This document shows positions 25,358 to 32,124 of a stretch of DNA of 32,124 nt, in pieces. The DNA is from an uncultured Clostridia bacterium (lineage in GTDB: Bacteria; Bacillota; Clostridia; Oscillospirales; Acutalibacteraceae). Under the pieces are notes generated by a model. The model had not been told where the DNA came from and did no database searches. It saw nothing but the letters and a program-made list of their open reading frames with translations. A program made the position numbers and the translations under genes. How positions within the stretch are numbered: the stretch's first letter is position 1; every line of letters begins with the position of its first letter. The stretch is from NCBI GenBank assembly GCA_947624865.1, contig CANQMH010000017.1, forward strand, positions 1 to 32,124, in the 5' to 3' direction.

Positions 25358-25867
25358 ATGTATCGTGTCATTGCAAAGATAGAAACACCCCCAACAAGTT
25401 ATAATGAGTGGATAGAATGTTTTAATCAATTAAATAATGCATTACTTGACAAATCAAGTGCGTTAATTTTAAGTAGGGGTAGTTGTGTAGCTTATAGTCA
25501 AGTTAAGTCATATTTGCATAGCGAAATGCAAAAGGCTGTCAACATAATAATTAAGGAATATGTAAATGAACTTAATAGGGAAATAACAAAATATTCAGAA
25601 TTTAATGAAATAAATAATTTACATATTCCATTCATTAGATTTGCTGCAAAAATTGAAAACAGTTTATTCTTTGTTAATTTAGATTTTATAGATTCTTCGT
25701 TTAAAAAAGAACTATATGAATCAGTTATATCTGAAACTAATAGGTTTTGGAATGATATTATTTTATCATTTAGAAGGCAAGCATTGGAAACAGGGAATGA
25801 TATAATTGAAGAAGAGTATTATAGAATTTCTAGAATAAAGCTATTTAGAAATTTGTTGCAACAATAA
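25358..25867 (+). CDS. Helical protein of unknown function next to the AAA+ gene
   Basis: 169 aa, soluble, almost all helical after residue 15, with no cysteine or catalytic motif and no TM. It starts MYRVIAKIETPPTSYNEWIE and ends RISRIKLFRNLLQQ. There is no clear SD of its own. The ATG comes 3 nt after the stop of the 58-aa peptide, so translation is probably coupled to it. The AAA+ ATPase gene follows after 22 nt. The position between peptide and ATPase suggests an adaptor or partner of one of them. Not recognised. Confidence 0.72.
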   Translation: MYRVIAKIETPPTSYNEWIECFNQLNNALLDKSSALILSRGSCVAYSQVKSYLHSEMQKAVNIIIKEYVNELNREITKYSEFNEINNLHIPFIRFAAKIENSLFFVNLDFIDSSFKKELYESVISETNRFWNDIILSFRRQALETGNDIIEEEYYRISRIKLFRNLLQQ

Positions 25868-25889
25868 TAAAACACAGGGAATTATTAAT

Positions 25890-27401
25890 ATGGGTAATTT
25901 TCATGAAATAAGAGAAGAAGTAAAAAATTACATACTTGCACGAACCCCATTAATTATAATAGAAACCTCTGAAAGAGAGCGTGCAGAAAGAATACTTTTG
26001 TCAATTTGTAAGGAATTGTCTACTGACATGTATTATTATACCGAAACTAAACAAATTGTTAGAATAGGCAGTACTAATGAAGAGAACTTTGATGTAGCCA
26101 ATGATCCCTTGCTTTTTGCAGCGGATATTTTTAAGAAAAAAAGAAAAGTTATTTTTGGTTACGGAGATGTTAGTAAAATTAGTGAAGATTCTATTTACAG
26201 TAGAGAAATTATTAATATTTTGTATTCTGCTGTGGAAGGTAATTCGACACTAATATTAATAACAAAAAATCCAGTATATTCTAGAATAGCGCAGTTTGGA
26301 ATGATTGCAAAACTTGATTATCCGGTTCTTGACGAGCGATATGAGCAAATTTCAAACTTTATAAAGCCATATCGTAGTCGTTACAATATTGAATGGGATA
26401 ATGAAGATATTGTTATGGCTGCTACTCTTTTAAGTGGTTTTTCTGAAATACAAATTAATAATATTTTGTCAAATGAATTGGTATTGTCAAAAGGTTTTTA
26501 TAAAGAGAATATTCAAAATTTGACTCTTCAAAAGAGTAAGTTATATGGGACAGTTCCAAATGTGCAGAGTGTAAATTTAAAAGCAAATATGAATGTTGCT
26601 GGACTGGATAATCTAAAGAGTTGGTTAGATGAAAAAAAGAACATTTTTTTTGCACCAGATGAAAATCTTTCAATCTATGGTCTTAATGCTCCCAAAGGTA
26701 TATTACTTGCTGGTGTTCCAGGCTGTGGTAAATCATATTCTGCAAAAATGATAGCCCAAAGATGGGGATTACCCTTATTTAGATTTGATATAGGATCTAT
26801 ATATGATAAATATATGGGTGAAAGCGAAAGAAAGATGAAAGAAGCTTTAGATTTTATAGATAATGTTGCCCCATGTGTGTTATGGGTAGATGAAATTGAA
26901 AAAGCTTTGTCGGTTTCCGGTGGGGAAAATGACACAGGTAAGAGAATATTGGGACAAATGTTGTTTTGGCTCCAGGAATCTGTAAGTAGAGTTTTTCTTG
27001 TAGCAACAGCAAATGATGTTACTCTATTACCACCTGAATTATTCAGAAAAGGAAGATTTTCAGAAGTATTCTTTGTTGATTTACCTAATGAAGAAGAACG
27101 TGAAGAAGTTATTAAAATGTATGTTTCTGAATGTTTGCATATTATCCTAAGAGAAGAACAAATTAAAGAGTTGATTGAAATTTCAAAAGGTTTTTCATAC
27201 TCCGAAATAGAATATGCAATAAAGGAAAGTGCTCAAATTCTTTTTTTGTATGGATCTGAAAAAATATCATTTGATACTATAAAAAATAAATTCAAACTTA
27301 TTGTACCAATAGAAAAAAGTAGAGCCGAAGAAGTTGAAAAAGTTAGACAGTGGGGCAAAGAAAGAGCTGTTCCTGCTTTTACCAGTAGGCAAGGAGGTTG
27401 A
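25890..27401 (+). CDS. Ycf46-like AAA+ ATPase without protease domain
   Basis: 503 aa. The N-terminal domain (1-200, starting REEVKNYILARTPLIIIETSE) matches the pattern of Ycf46-type AAA proteins. The classical AAA module follows. Walker A is GVPGCGKS (275-282) and a pore-loop-like KYMGESE lies at 307-313. Walker B is VLWVDEIEK with D334/E335, sensor 1 is VATAND, and the second region of homology reads PPELFRKGRF with arginines R386 and R389. All ATPase residues are present. A helical lid follows and no zinc-protease motif HEXXH, so it is a remodelling motor, not an FtsH protease. Likely to assemble, disassemble or thread the membrane proteins encoded around it. The SD is weak (GGGA). It lies between paralogues B and C. 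Confidence 0.9.
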   Translation: MGNFHEIREEVKNYILARTPLIIIETSERERAERILLSICKELSTDMYYYTETKQIVRIGSTNEENFDVANDPLLFAADIFKKKRKVIFGYGDVSKISEDSIYSREIINILYSAVEGNSTLILITKNPVYSRIAQFGMIAKLDYPVLDERYEQISNFIKPYRSRYNIEWDNEDIVMAATLLSGFSEIQINNILSNELVLSKGFYKENIQNLTLQKSKLYGTVPNVQSVNLKANMNVAGLDNLKSWLDEKKNIFFAPDENLSIYGLNAPKGILLAGVPGCGKSYSAKMIAQRWGLPLFRFDIGSIYDKYMGESERKMKEALDFIDNVAPCVLWVDEIEKALSVSGGENDTGKRILGQMLFWLQESVSRVFLVATANDVTLLPPELFRKGRFSEVFFVDLPNEEEREEVIKMYVSECLHIILREEQIKELIEISKGFSYSEIEYAIKESAQILFLYGSEKISFDTIKNKFKLIVPIEKSRAEEVEKVRQWGKERAVPAFTSRQGG

Positions 27402-27407
27402 TAACTA

Positions 27408-29108
27408 ATGAGTAGTCTTAGTGAAATGCGTTCTCTTGTTAATGAACAACGTAGGTTAAATAATGAATTAAATTCAGAACTGAATACAATAACAAATGGA
27501 ATAAACAGTGCATATAATCGTTGGAATAATCTGTGTAATAGTGTTAGCAATACAATGAGTAATGGCGCATCAAGGGTAAAAAGTTCTCATGATGCAATTA
27601 CAGCTGCTTATGAGTTGCAAGGCGAAATAGATAAAATGTATGTCTTGTTTAAAAACATAGAGTTAGCTAATAAAAAAATTCGTGCTTGCAATAATAGAAA
27701 AATATACGATTTTGCAAATTATAGTGCAGTTAGAAAGATAGTAACAGCTATACTTGATAACCTTGAAATGGGTTTGGTAAGTAATGCGACTATAACAAAA
27801 GCAGTAGAGATAAAGCATTTGCAGCTTCCAGATTATTGGCTAACATGTGCATTACTAAGTTTAATGGCATGGAGAAACGATGATAGAGAATTTGCTGAAC
27901 GTGCATTAGCAAGAGCGTGCCAGTTGGATAAGAAGAATTGTGCAGTCTTTTTCCTTGTGTTCAATATTAGAATGGGAAGAGAAACGGCAGCACTAAAATG
28001 GTTTGAGTACTATCAAACATGTGACCTTACAGGCGATGATCAAAGGACTTTCTTGATTCTTTTTTCCATTGTTAGCGAAGCTATTACTCAGAATTGTAGT
28101 GCTACCTTTGTTAGTGAAATTAAAAAGTTCATTAATAAGATAGTTGAAGAAAACATGAAAAGTAATGGATACAACGAAGATGAAATGATTAACAGAATTT
28201 TTCGTTATACTCGTCGTTATGTTCCAAATGAAACCATTGATTATCCGGTGCTTTCAAAATATTGCTTAGAGAGAGATCTACTTAATTTAGAGATGGTCAA
28301 CGCAAAGGCAAATATTGGCATCTTGGATTTTATTCTAAAAACAGTCAATGTAACTGATAAAGAGAAGAAAGATTATCTTAATAATTTTATAATAGAGCTC
28401 GTTGGAAAACCTAACAGTGTTGAAATAGAAGTTGAAGACGAAATTAAGTATAATGAATATATAATTAGCAACCAAGGTGACATTGAGGCAGCAAAAAGTG
28501 AATTTGAGGCATATAAAACACATAGAGAGAATTCGCTTGATATTATCTTAGAGATGCTTGATTGGATATATAAGTCAGGTGTGGATGATGTTAATCCAAT
28601 GGTTAAGCGTAATCTGTTTGTTCTTACTAAAGAATTGAACAAGAAAAGCTTCATGAAACATATTAATGTTTATCGTTCATCATTTAAAAATACATACAAA
28701 ATCAAGATTAATGATTATGAAACAAGTGCTGATTTTAAAAATGAATCAGGTGAATGTAGTAAATTTAGGGCGTTTATAGATGATAAAAAGAATAAATTGC
28801 TTTCACAGGTCAAAATGTGGCCCTCTTTTATTTGCTTCGGTGGAGCTGTTCTTGCGGGTGTTGGGGCAGTTGCAATACCAGCATACGCTTTGTTTGTATT
28901 AACAGCAATTGGGGCTTTGGCTGGAGGCGGTGTTCTTTTAGGTAATAATATTAAAAGAAAGCACATTTCAATCGATTGCGAAAATGAATATGTTGCCGGG
29001 GAAGCAATCATAAAGAATATTATATCTGATTATAATCAATATCTTGAAAAATATAATGAGTATGATTCATATGCTCAGAAAATTGAAGAAGAAATGGATA
29101 AACTTTGA
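27408..29108 (+). CDS. Paralogue C: coiled coil / conserved helical core / TM hairpin protein
   Basis: 566 aa, third member of the A/B family. The coiled coil is at 1-95 and the core motif has YWLTCA (143-148), W155, AERALA near 163-168, NIRMGR (186-191) and W198. The second shared block reads IKYNEYIISNQGDIEAAKSE, LDWIYKSG and KINDYETS. A Gly/Ala-rich TM hairpin is at about 470-515 (GGAVLAGVGAVAIPAYALFV onward), then a 51-residue charged helical tail. GGAGG lies 8 nt before the ATG and only 6 nt separate it from the AAA+ gene, so the two should be made in similar amounts. Last gene before the operon terminator. Its TM hairpin is less hydrophobic and more Gly-rich than those of A and B. Confidence 0.82.
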   Translation: MSSLSEMRSLVNEQRRLNNELNSELNTITNGINSAYNRWNNLCNSVSNTMSNGASRVKSSHDAITAAYELQGEIDKMYVLFKNIELANKKIRACNNRKIYDFANYSAVRKIVTAILDNLEMGLVSNATITKAVEIKHLQLPDYWLTCALLSLMAWRNDDREFAERALARACQLDKKNCAVFFLVFNIRMGRETAALKWFEYYQTCDLTGDDQRTFLILFSIVSEAITQNCSATFVSEIKKFINKIVEENMKSNGYNEDEMINRIFRYTRRYVPNETIDYPVLSKYCLERDLLNLEMVNAKANIGILDFILKTVNVTDKEKKDYLNNFIIELVGKPNSVEIEVEDEIKYNEYIISNQGDIEAAKSEFEAYKTHRENSLDIILEMLDWIYKSGVDDVNPMVKRNLFVLTKELNKKSFMKHINVYRSSFKNTYKIKINDYETSADFKNESGECSKFRAFIDDKKNKLLSQVKMWPSFICFGGAVLAGVGAVAIPAYALFVLTAIGALAGGGVLLGNNIKRKHISIDCENEYVAGEAIIKNIISDYNQYLEKYNEYDSYAQKIEEEMDKL

Positions 29109-29116
29109 TTAATGTA

Positions 29117-29153
29117 GAAAACTCGAAATTTAATGTTAGATTTCGAGATTTTC
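29117..29153 (+). terminator. Terminator of the SPFH/AAA+ operon
   Basis: CTCGAAAT (29122-29129) pairs with ATTTCGAG (29140-29147). GAAAA and TTTTC extend the stem past one bulge. The T tract is short (ATTTTCC), so some read-through into the next two genes is possible. Confidence 0.7.
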
Positions 29154-29183
29154 CTTGTTATAGGTTGACTAAGGAGAGATATT

Positions 29184-30191
29184 ATGGTATGTAAAAACTG
29201 TCATAATGAAAATATTGATGGTGTCAAGTTTTGTTTTTACTGTGGTTGTGAATTAATATCTGATAATAGTGTTAAGCAGGAAAATGTAACAGAGCTTGTT
29301 CATACTAAAGATGATACTAAAACAACAAACTATATTAATGAAAATATTAATAAACCATTAATAAACAATGACATTGGCCAGAATGGAACAATTGGTGTTA
29401 TACATAACGACACAGTAAGTGCAAATGAAAATACAAATAATAAAAAAACATTTTCATTTAACTTAAATAAGAAAATTGTAATCATTGGAGGATGTGTGAC
29501 AGCTACTTTTTTACTTGTTATAGGCGTGGTGATCTTTAGTATAACAAGCGTGAGTAATAGAAATAGCCAGAATCTATCTACAGCAGAAGATTATAGTGAA
29601 GCCTATAACAATGATAATTATGATGAAGAAACAACAGAGAGTATAAGTGATAATATTGACATTGATAGTGATAATGAATCTGACAATAGCAACAGTGAAT
29701 CTCTATCGGCGGAAATAGAGTATGATGAGGATAATTCTTCATTAGAAGATGCATATTACTTTACTTCAGCAAGAGCAAGTTCTGTTTTACCAGATGAGTT
29801 CGAATATAATTACAGTGCATCAAATGTTCTCGATAATAATTCAGTATGTTGGTGTGAAGGTAGTAGTGGATTAGGTGTTGGCGAGTGGATTGAATTGGAA
29901 TTACCGGAAACGCAATTACTACACGGTCTTGACATCATTAACGGATATGCAGGGACTCAAAAGCAATACATATATAATGGTAAAGTGAATAAAATATGTT
30001 TAGAATTTTCTGATGGCACAACATTACATACTTCATTAAAGGTTTTTGATGTATCAAATAGAAAAAAGGTGCAAACAATTAAGTTTAGTTATCCTGTTGA
30101 AACAAGCTATGTGAGAATCACAATTGAGGGAGTTGACGCTGGAGAGTGTGATGATACCTGCATAACATATATAGCTCCATATGATAGGTGA
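29184..30191 (+). CDS. Zinc-ribbon, single-TM protein with extracellular discoidin-like (NADase-type glycan-binding) domain
   Basis: 335 aa. The N-terminal zinc ribbon uses C3, C6, C17 and C20. A polar linker leads to one TM helix (about 97-120), an acidic Ser/Asp/Asn-rich stalk (125-190) and a beta-rich domain (193-335). The last domain (SASNVLDNNS, WCEGSSGLGVGEWIELEL, GLDIINGYAG, ICLEFSDGT) fits the galactose-binding/discoidin-like module annotated in Firmicutes as NADase-type glycan-binding. The topology should put the zinc ribbon in the cytoplasm and the sugar-binding module outside. AAGGAGA precedes the ATG. Its last codons overlap the dipeptidase gene, so the two are coupled. The zinc ribbon links it to the operon before it. 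Confidence 0.78.
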   Translation: MVCKNCHNENIDGVKFCFYCGCELISDNSVKQENVTELVHTKDDTKTTNYINENINKPLINNDIGQNGTIGVIHNDTVSANENTNNKKTFSFNLNKKIVIIGGCVTATFLLVIGVVIFSITSVSNRNSQNLSTAEDYSEAYNNDNYDEETTESISDNIDIDSDNESDNSNSESLSAEIEYDEDNSSLEDAYYFTSARASSVLPDEFEYNYSASNVLDNNSVCWCEGSSGLGVGEWIELELPETQLLHGLDIINGYAGTQKQYIYNGKVNKICLEFSDGTTLHTSLKVFDVSNRKKVQTIKFSYPVETSYVRITIEGVDAGECDDTCITYIAPYDR

Positions 30192-31077
30192 TAATATAAA
30201 AAACAAAATTGTAGCAATCATTTGTCTATGCGTTGTTTTGGCGTTTATCTTGGTTTCTTGTACTGAGAATACTAATAATGATAACTCGAATTCAACCAGC
30301 ACTATAAGTAATGTTGTTGAAAGAAGTACCGCAACGAATACTTCAAAGATTTTAGAAGAAACTACAACTGTAGAAAAAACTACAAGTGTCCCTTCAACTG
30401 AAAATAAAATTAAGATAGTTCCTAAAAAATCTGATCCAAATAATATTTATGATTCTTCTGGTTTTGTATTAATAGATGATATTATACCTGATGTTATTCT
30501 AGATGTGCGTTATGCAACCGAATATAACTTTGTTGGTGATGTTATAAACGGATATGAAGAACCTCTTGCGTTCTTAACTTATGAAGCAGCAGAAGCATTA
30601 TCAAAAGCAGCAAAAGAATTTAGAGAAAAAGTTTATCAACTGAAAATCTATGATGCGTACAGACCTCAAGTTGCAGTTGAGCATTTTGTGGAATGGTCAA
30701 CTGATTTGAATGATACAAGAATGAAAAAAGATTTTTATCCCAATATAGATAAATCTTCTTTATTTGGTGCATACATTGCTCATTATTCAGGCCACAGTAG
30801 AGGATGTACTGTTGATATTACTCTTTTTGACACAAAAAAGCAAAAAGATCTTGATATGGGCGGTACGTTTGATTATTTTGGAGAGCTTTCTCATCCCACT
30901 TATACGGGAGTGACTACATCTCAATACAATAATCGTATGCTCTTAAGAAATGTTATGCAAAAATATGGATTTAGACCATGCTCAACTGAGTGGTGGGATT
31001 TTACATATACTAACGAACCATATCCAAATACTTATTTTTCATTTCCTGTAAGCAAAAAATCTATAACATATAAATAA
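30181..31077 (+). CDS. VanX-type D-Ala-D-Ala dipeptidase lipoprotein (M15D) with EWWD motif
   Basis: 298 aa. The signal peptide ends in lipobox LVSC (Cys27), then a Ser/Thr-rich linker (30-90), so the enzyme should be a lipoprotein outside the membrane. The M15D domain covers 93-295: ILDVRYATEYNF, YDAYRP (R161), SGHSRGCTVDITL with zinc ligands H205 and D212, and catalytic E270. VanX has EWWH, where the last His is the third zinc ligand. Here the motif is EWWDF, codon GAT, so D273 replaces it. Asp can bind zinc, so activity is possible but uncertain. Cytoplasmic VanX gives vancomycin resistance; an exported version without vanHA more likely works in wall turnover. It overlaps the preceding gene by 11 nt. 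Confidence 0.85.
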   Translation: MIGDNIKNKIVAIICLCVVLAFILVSCTENTNNDNSNSTSTISNVVERSTATNTSKILEETTTVEKTTSVPSTENKIKIVPKKSDPNNIYDSSGFVLIDDIIPDVILDVRYATEYNFVGDVINGYEEPLAFLTYEAAEALSKAAKEFREKVYQLKIYDAYRPQVAVEHFVEWSTDLNDTRMKKDFYPNIDKSSLFGAYIAHYSGHSRGCTVDITLFDTKKQKDLDMGGTFDYFGELSHPTYTGVTTSQYNNRMLLRNVMQKYGFRPCSTEWWDFTYTNEPYPNTYFSFPVSKKSITYK

Positions 31078-31088
31078 TTGTATAAGAT

Positions 31089-31193
31089 ATGCCCTGGGTA
31101 AACGCTTATAAAGATACAACCAAAGACCAGAGCTTTCCGCAAGTATTTATTGATGAAAACTACACCGATACACTTCCCATTGAAAGATTTTAA
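31089..31193 (+). pseudogene. Orphan C-terminal coding remnant, 34 codons
   Basis: ATG 31089 to TAA 31193 reads MPWVNAYKDTTKDQSFPQVF then IDENYTDTLPIERF. It has no SD, and a stop lies just upstream in frame. The codon use and protein-like composition, with a perfect terminator directly after it, suggest the tail of a chromosomal or element gene whose front part was lost where the island or the IS came in. The family is not recognised. Confidence 0.35.
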
Positions 31194-31196
31194 CAA

Positions 31197-31236
31197 AACA
31201 GCACTTCGAAATTCGAACCGAAGTGCTGTTATTTTT
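31197..31236 (+). terminator. Perfect 12-bp terminator hairpin
   Basis: 31197-31208 pairs fully with 31219-31230 (AACAGCACTTCG and its complement) around a 10-nt loop, then ATTTTTG. It could also end transcripts from the opposite strand, since A residues flank the left arm. Confidence 0.85.
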
Positions 31237-31252
31237 GTTTATTCAGTTGTTT

Positions 31253-32124
31253 CTAAAACTGAAAGAACTTTTTTATTAGGTTGATTTTTGAAGCAAAAGC
31301 CATATGAGAAGCAAAACCGTGCGGAACAGGCGGATTTTCAAAGTAGGCTTTAAATTCTTTAATACCCATGGGATTATAGAACTTCAAGCAGAATTTTTTG
31401 TTTAGTGAAACGAGGTAATCGTCTTTAACACCCCAACCTACAGAAACACCAAAATGACACAGCTTATCCTCGGTACGAAAAATTCTTTCAGAGTAGACTG
31501 GACCGATACCTGGGATGGAGGTCAAGGTATTGGGGATGATCTCAAATTGTTGTTCAATGGCTTTTTCCAACATTTTGATCTGACTCTCCAAAGCCCGCAT
31601 AGAAGCAATGGATACCGACATGGCTTGGTTAATGGAGTCATTGACCGTCTTGGGCAGTCTGTAGGAACCTTTGGCGGCGGTTTGCACAGCCTTTGCCGTT
31701 TCTTCGGGGGCAGCTAAGCGGCCGCGACCCGCCGCAGACACAAAAACAGTCAGGGTCTCAAGGGCACAATTCGCCAGATCATCCACAGTTTCAAAGACTT
31801 CCATTAAGGCCAATGTAGTGGCATTGGTATTGGGTATTCCCTTATCCTGGGCGATACCGGAGCATTTGAGGAACAGGTAGTTTGCGAAGCGCTGCTTTTC
31901 CCTGGTGAGATTTTGAACGGCGTCAAACCTGGCTCTGGTCAGGGTTTGCAGAGAACGGTAGCGGTAGTCGTCCATGTAGACCTCCGAAGCAATTCTGCCG
32001 AATCTGAGATGGTCGGCGATGACGAAGGCATCCACATAGTCATTCTTGGGCAGATCCGGATAAGCATCCTTGAACTTGCGGACTTGCTTAGGATTGAGGA
32101 CATGGATATGACGCTGGTAACGAC
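31253..32124 (-). mobile_element. IS110-family transposase, open at the right edge, with foreign C-terminal tail
   Basis: On the minus strand the frame is open from the window edge (32124) to TAG 31253. The first 29 codons from the edge (RHIHVLNPKQVRKFKDAYPD and on) run straight into DYVDAFVIADHLRFGR, the last acidic part of the IS110 DEDD catalytic domain. The Tnp_20-like C-terminal domain starts at IPNTLTSIPGIGPVYS. In normal members this leads into the serine-containing region and about 100 more residues. Here the similarity stops after VYSERIF, at about 31480. The last 75 residues are unlike IS110 and are coded by AT-richer DNA. The transposase is therefore truncated and probably inactive. 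Its N-terminus lies outside the window. Confidence 0.82.

Noticed and set aside
30181-31077. Vancomycin resistance cluster
   Set aside because: Only the VanX-type enzyme is present; no vanH, vanA/B ligase or vanRS. The protein is an exported lipoprotein, so a resistance role is not supported.
1-32124. CRISPR arrays, rRNA genes or replication origins
   Set aside because: No regularly spaced repeats, rRNA-like sequence or DnaA-box cluster was seen on either strand.

Overview
The window looks like a chromosomal segment of a low-GC Clostridia bacterium, probably a Ruminococcaceae/Oscillospiraceae-type gut anaerobe. The reasons are AT-rich DNA, Shine-Dalgarno sequences before most genes, frequent GTG and TTG starts, and the run DUF951 - prfA - Sua5 - coaE - lytic transglycosylase - M18 aminopeptidase. 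The organism is inferred from gene content and translated sequence only.

Region 1 (1-14.3 kb) is mostly a housekeeping backbone, all on the + strand. At the left edge is the last piece of a mobile-element recombinase (1-111) with its terminator. Next come a Na/phosphate cotransporter with three exactly 11-bp-spaced TTTACA repeats upstream (candidate PHO boxes), an M23 envelope peptidase, and an acyl-transfer pair (MBOAT plus DHHW/AlgX-like). A GT-C type membrane glycosyltransferase and a patatin phospholipase follow. The compact group DUF951, prfA, threonylcarbamoyl-AMP synthase, coaE, lytic transglycosylase and M18 aminopeptidase is followed by tRNA-Arg(ACG).

Region 2 (14.3-16.1 kb) is a gene graveyard downstream of the tRNA. 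It holds a minus-strand OLD-like AAA ATPase broken by two stops and a frameshift, with a mutated Walker B. It also holds a plus-strand SLOG-like gene broken by an in-frame stop. Both are families often found in defence islands.

Region 3 (16.1-29.15 kb) is the main item: about 13 kb of visibly AT-richer DNA, one strand, tightly packed, with a strong extended -10 promoter in front and a hairpin terminator behind. It encodes an acidic zinc-ribbon protein, a YdjI-like SPFH ('virion core') protein with two C-terminal zinc ribbons, a four-TM protein, a TFIIB-type zinc-ribbon helical-repeat protein and a small unknown protein. It also encodes three paralogous large proteins (coiled coil + conserved helical core + C-terminal TM hairpin), a 58-aa peptide with a striking C-terminal tail, another unknown protein, and a Ycf46-like AAA+ ATPase without a protease domain. 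I read it as a membrane-associated SPFH/AAA+ assembly, distantly like the Bacillus YdjFGHI envelope-stress genes but with a large set of proteins I do not recognise. It is the best candidate here for an undescribed system.

Region 4 (29.15-32.1 kb) has a zinc-ribbon/TM/discoidin-like surface protein overlapping a VanX-type dipeptidase lipoprotein whose EWWH motif reads EWWD. A short orphan coding remnant with a terminator follows, and then an IS110-family transposase on the minus strand that runs off the right edge and has a foreign C-terminal tail.
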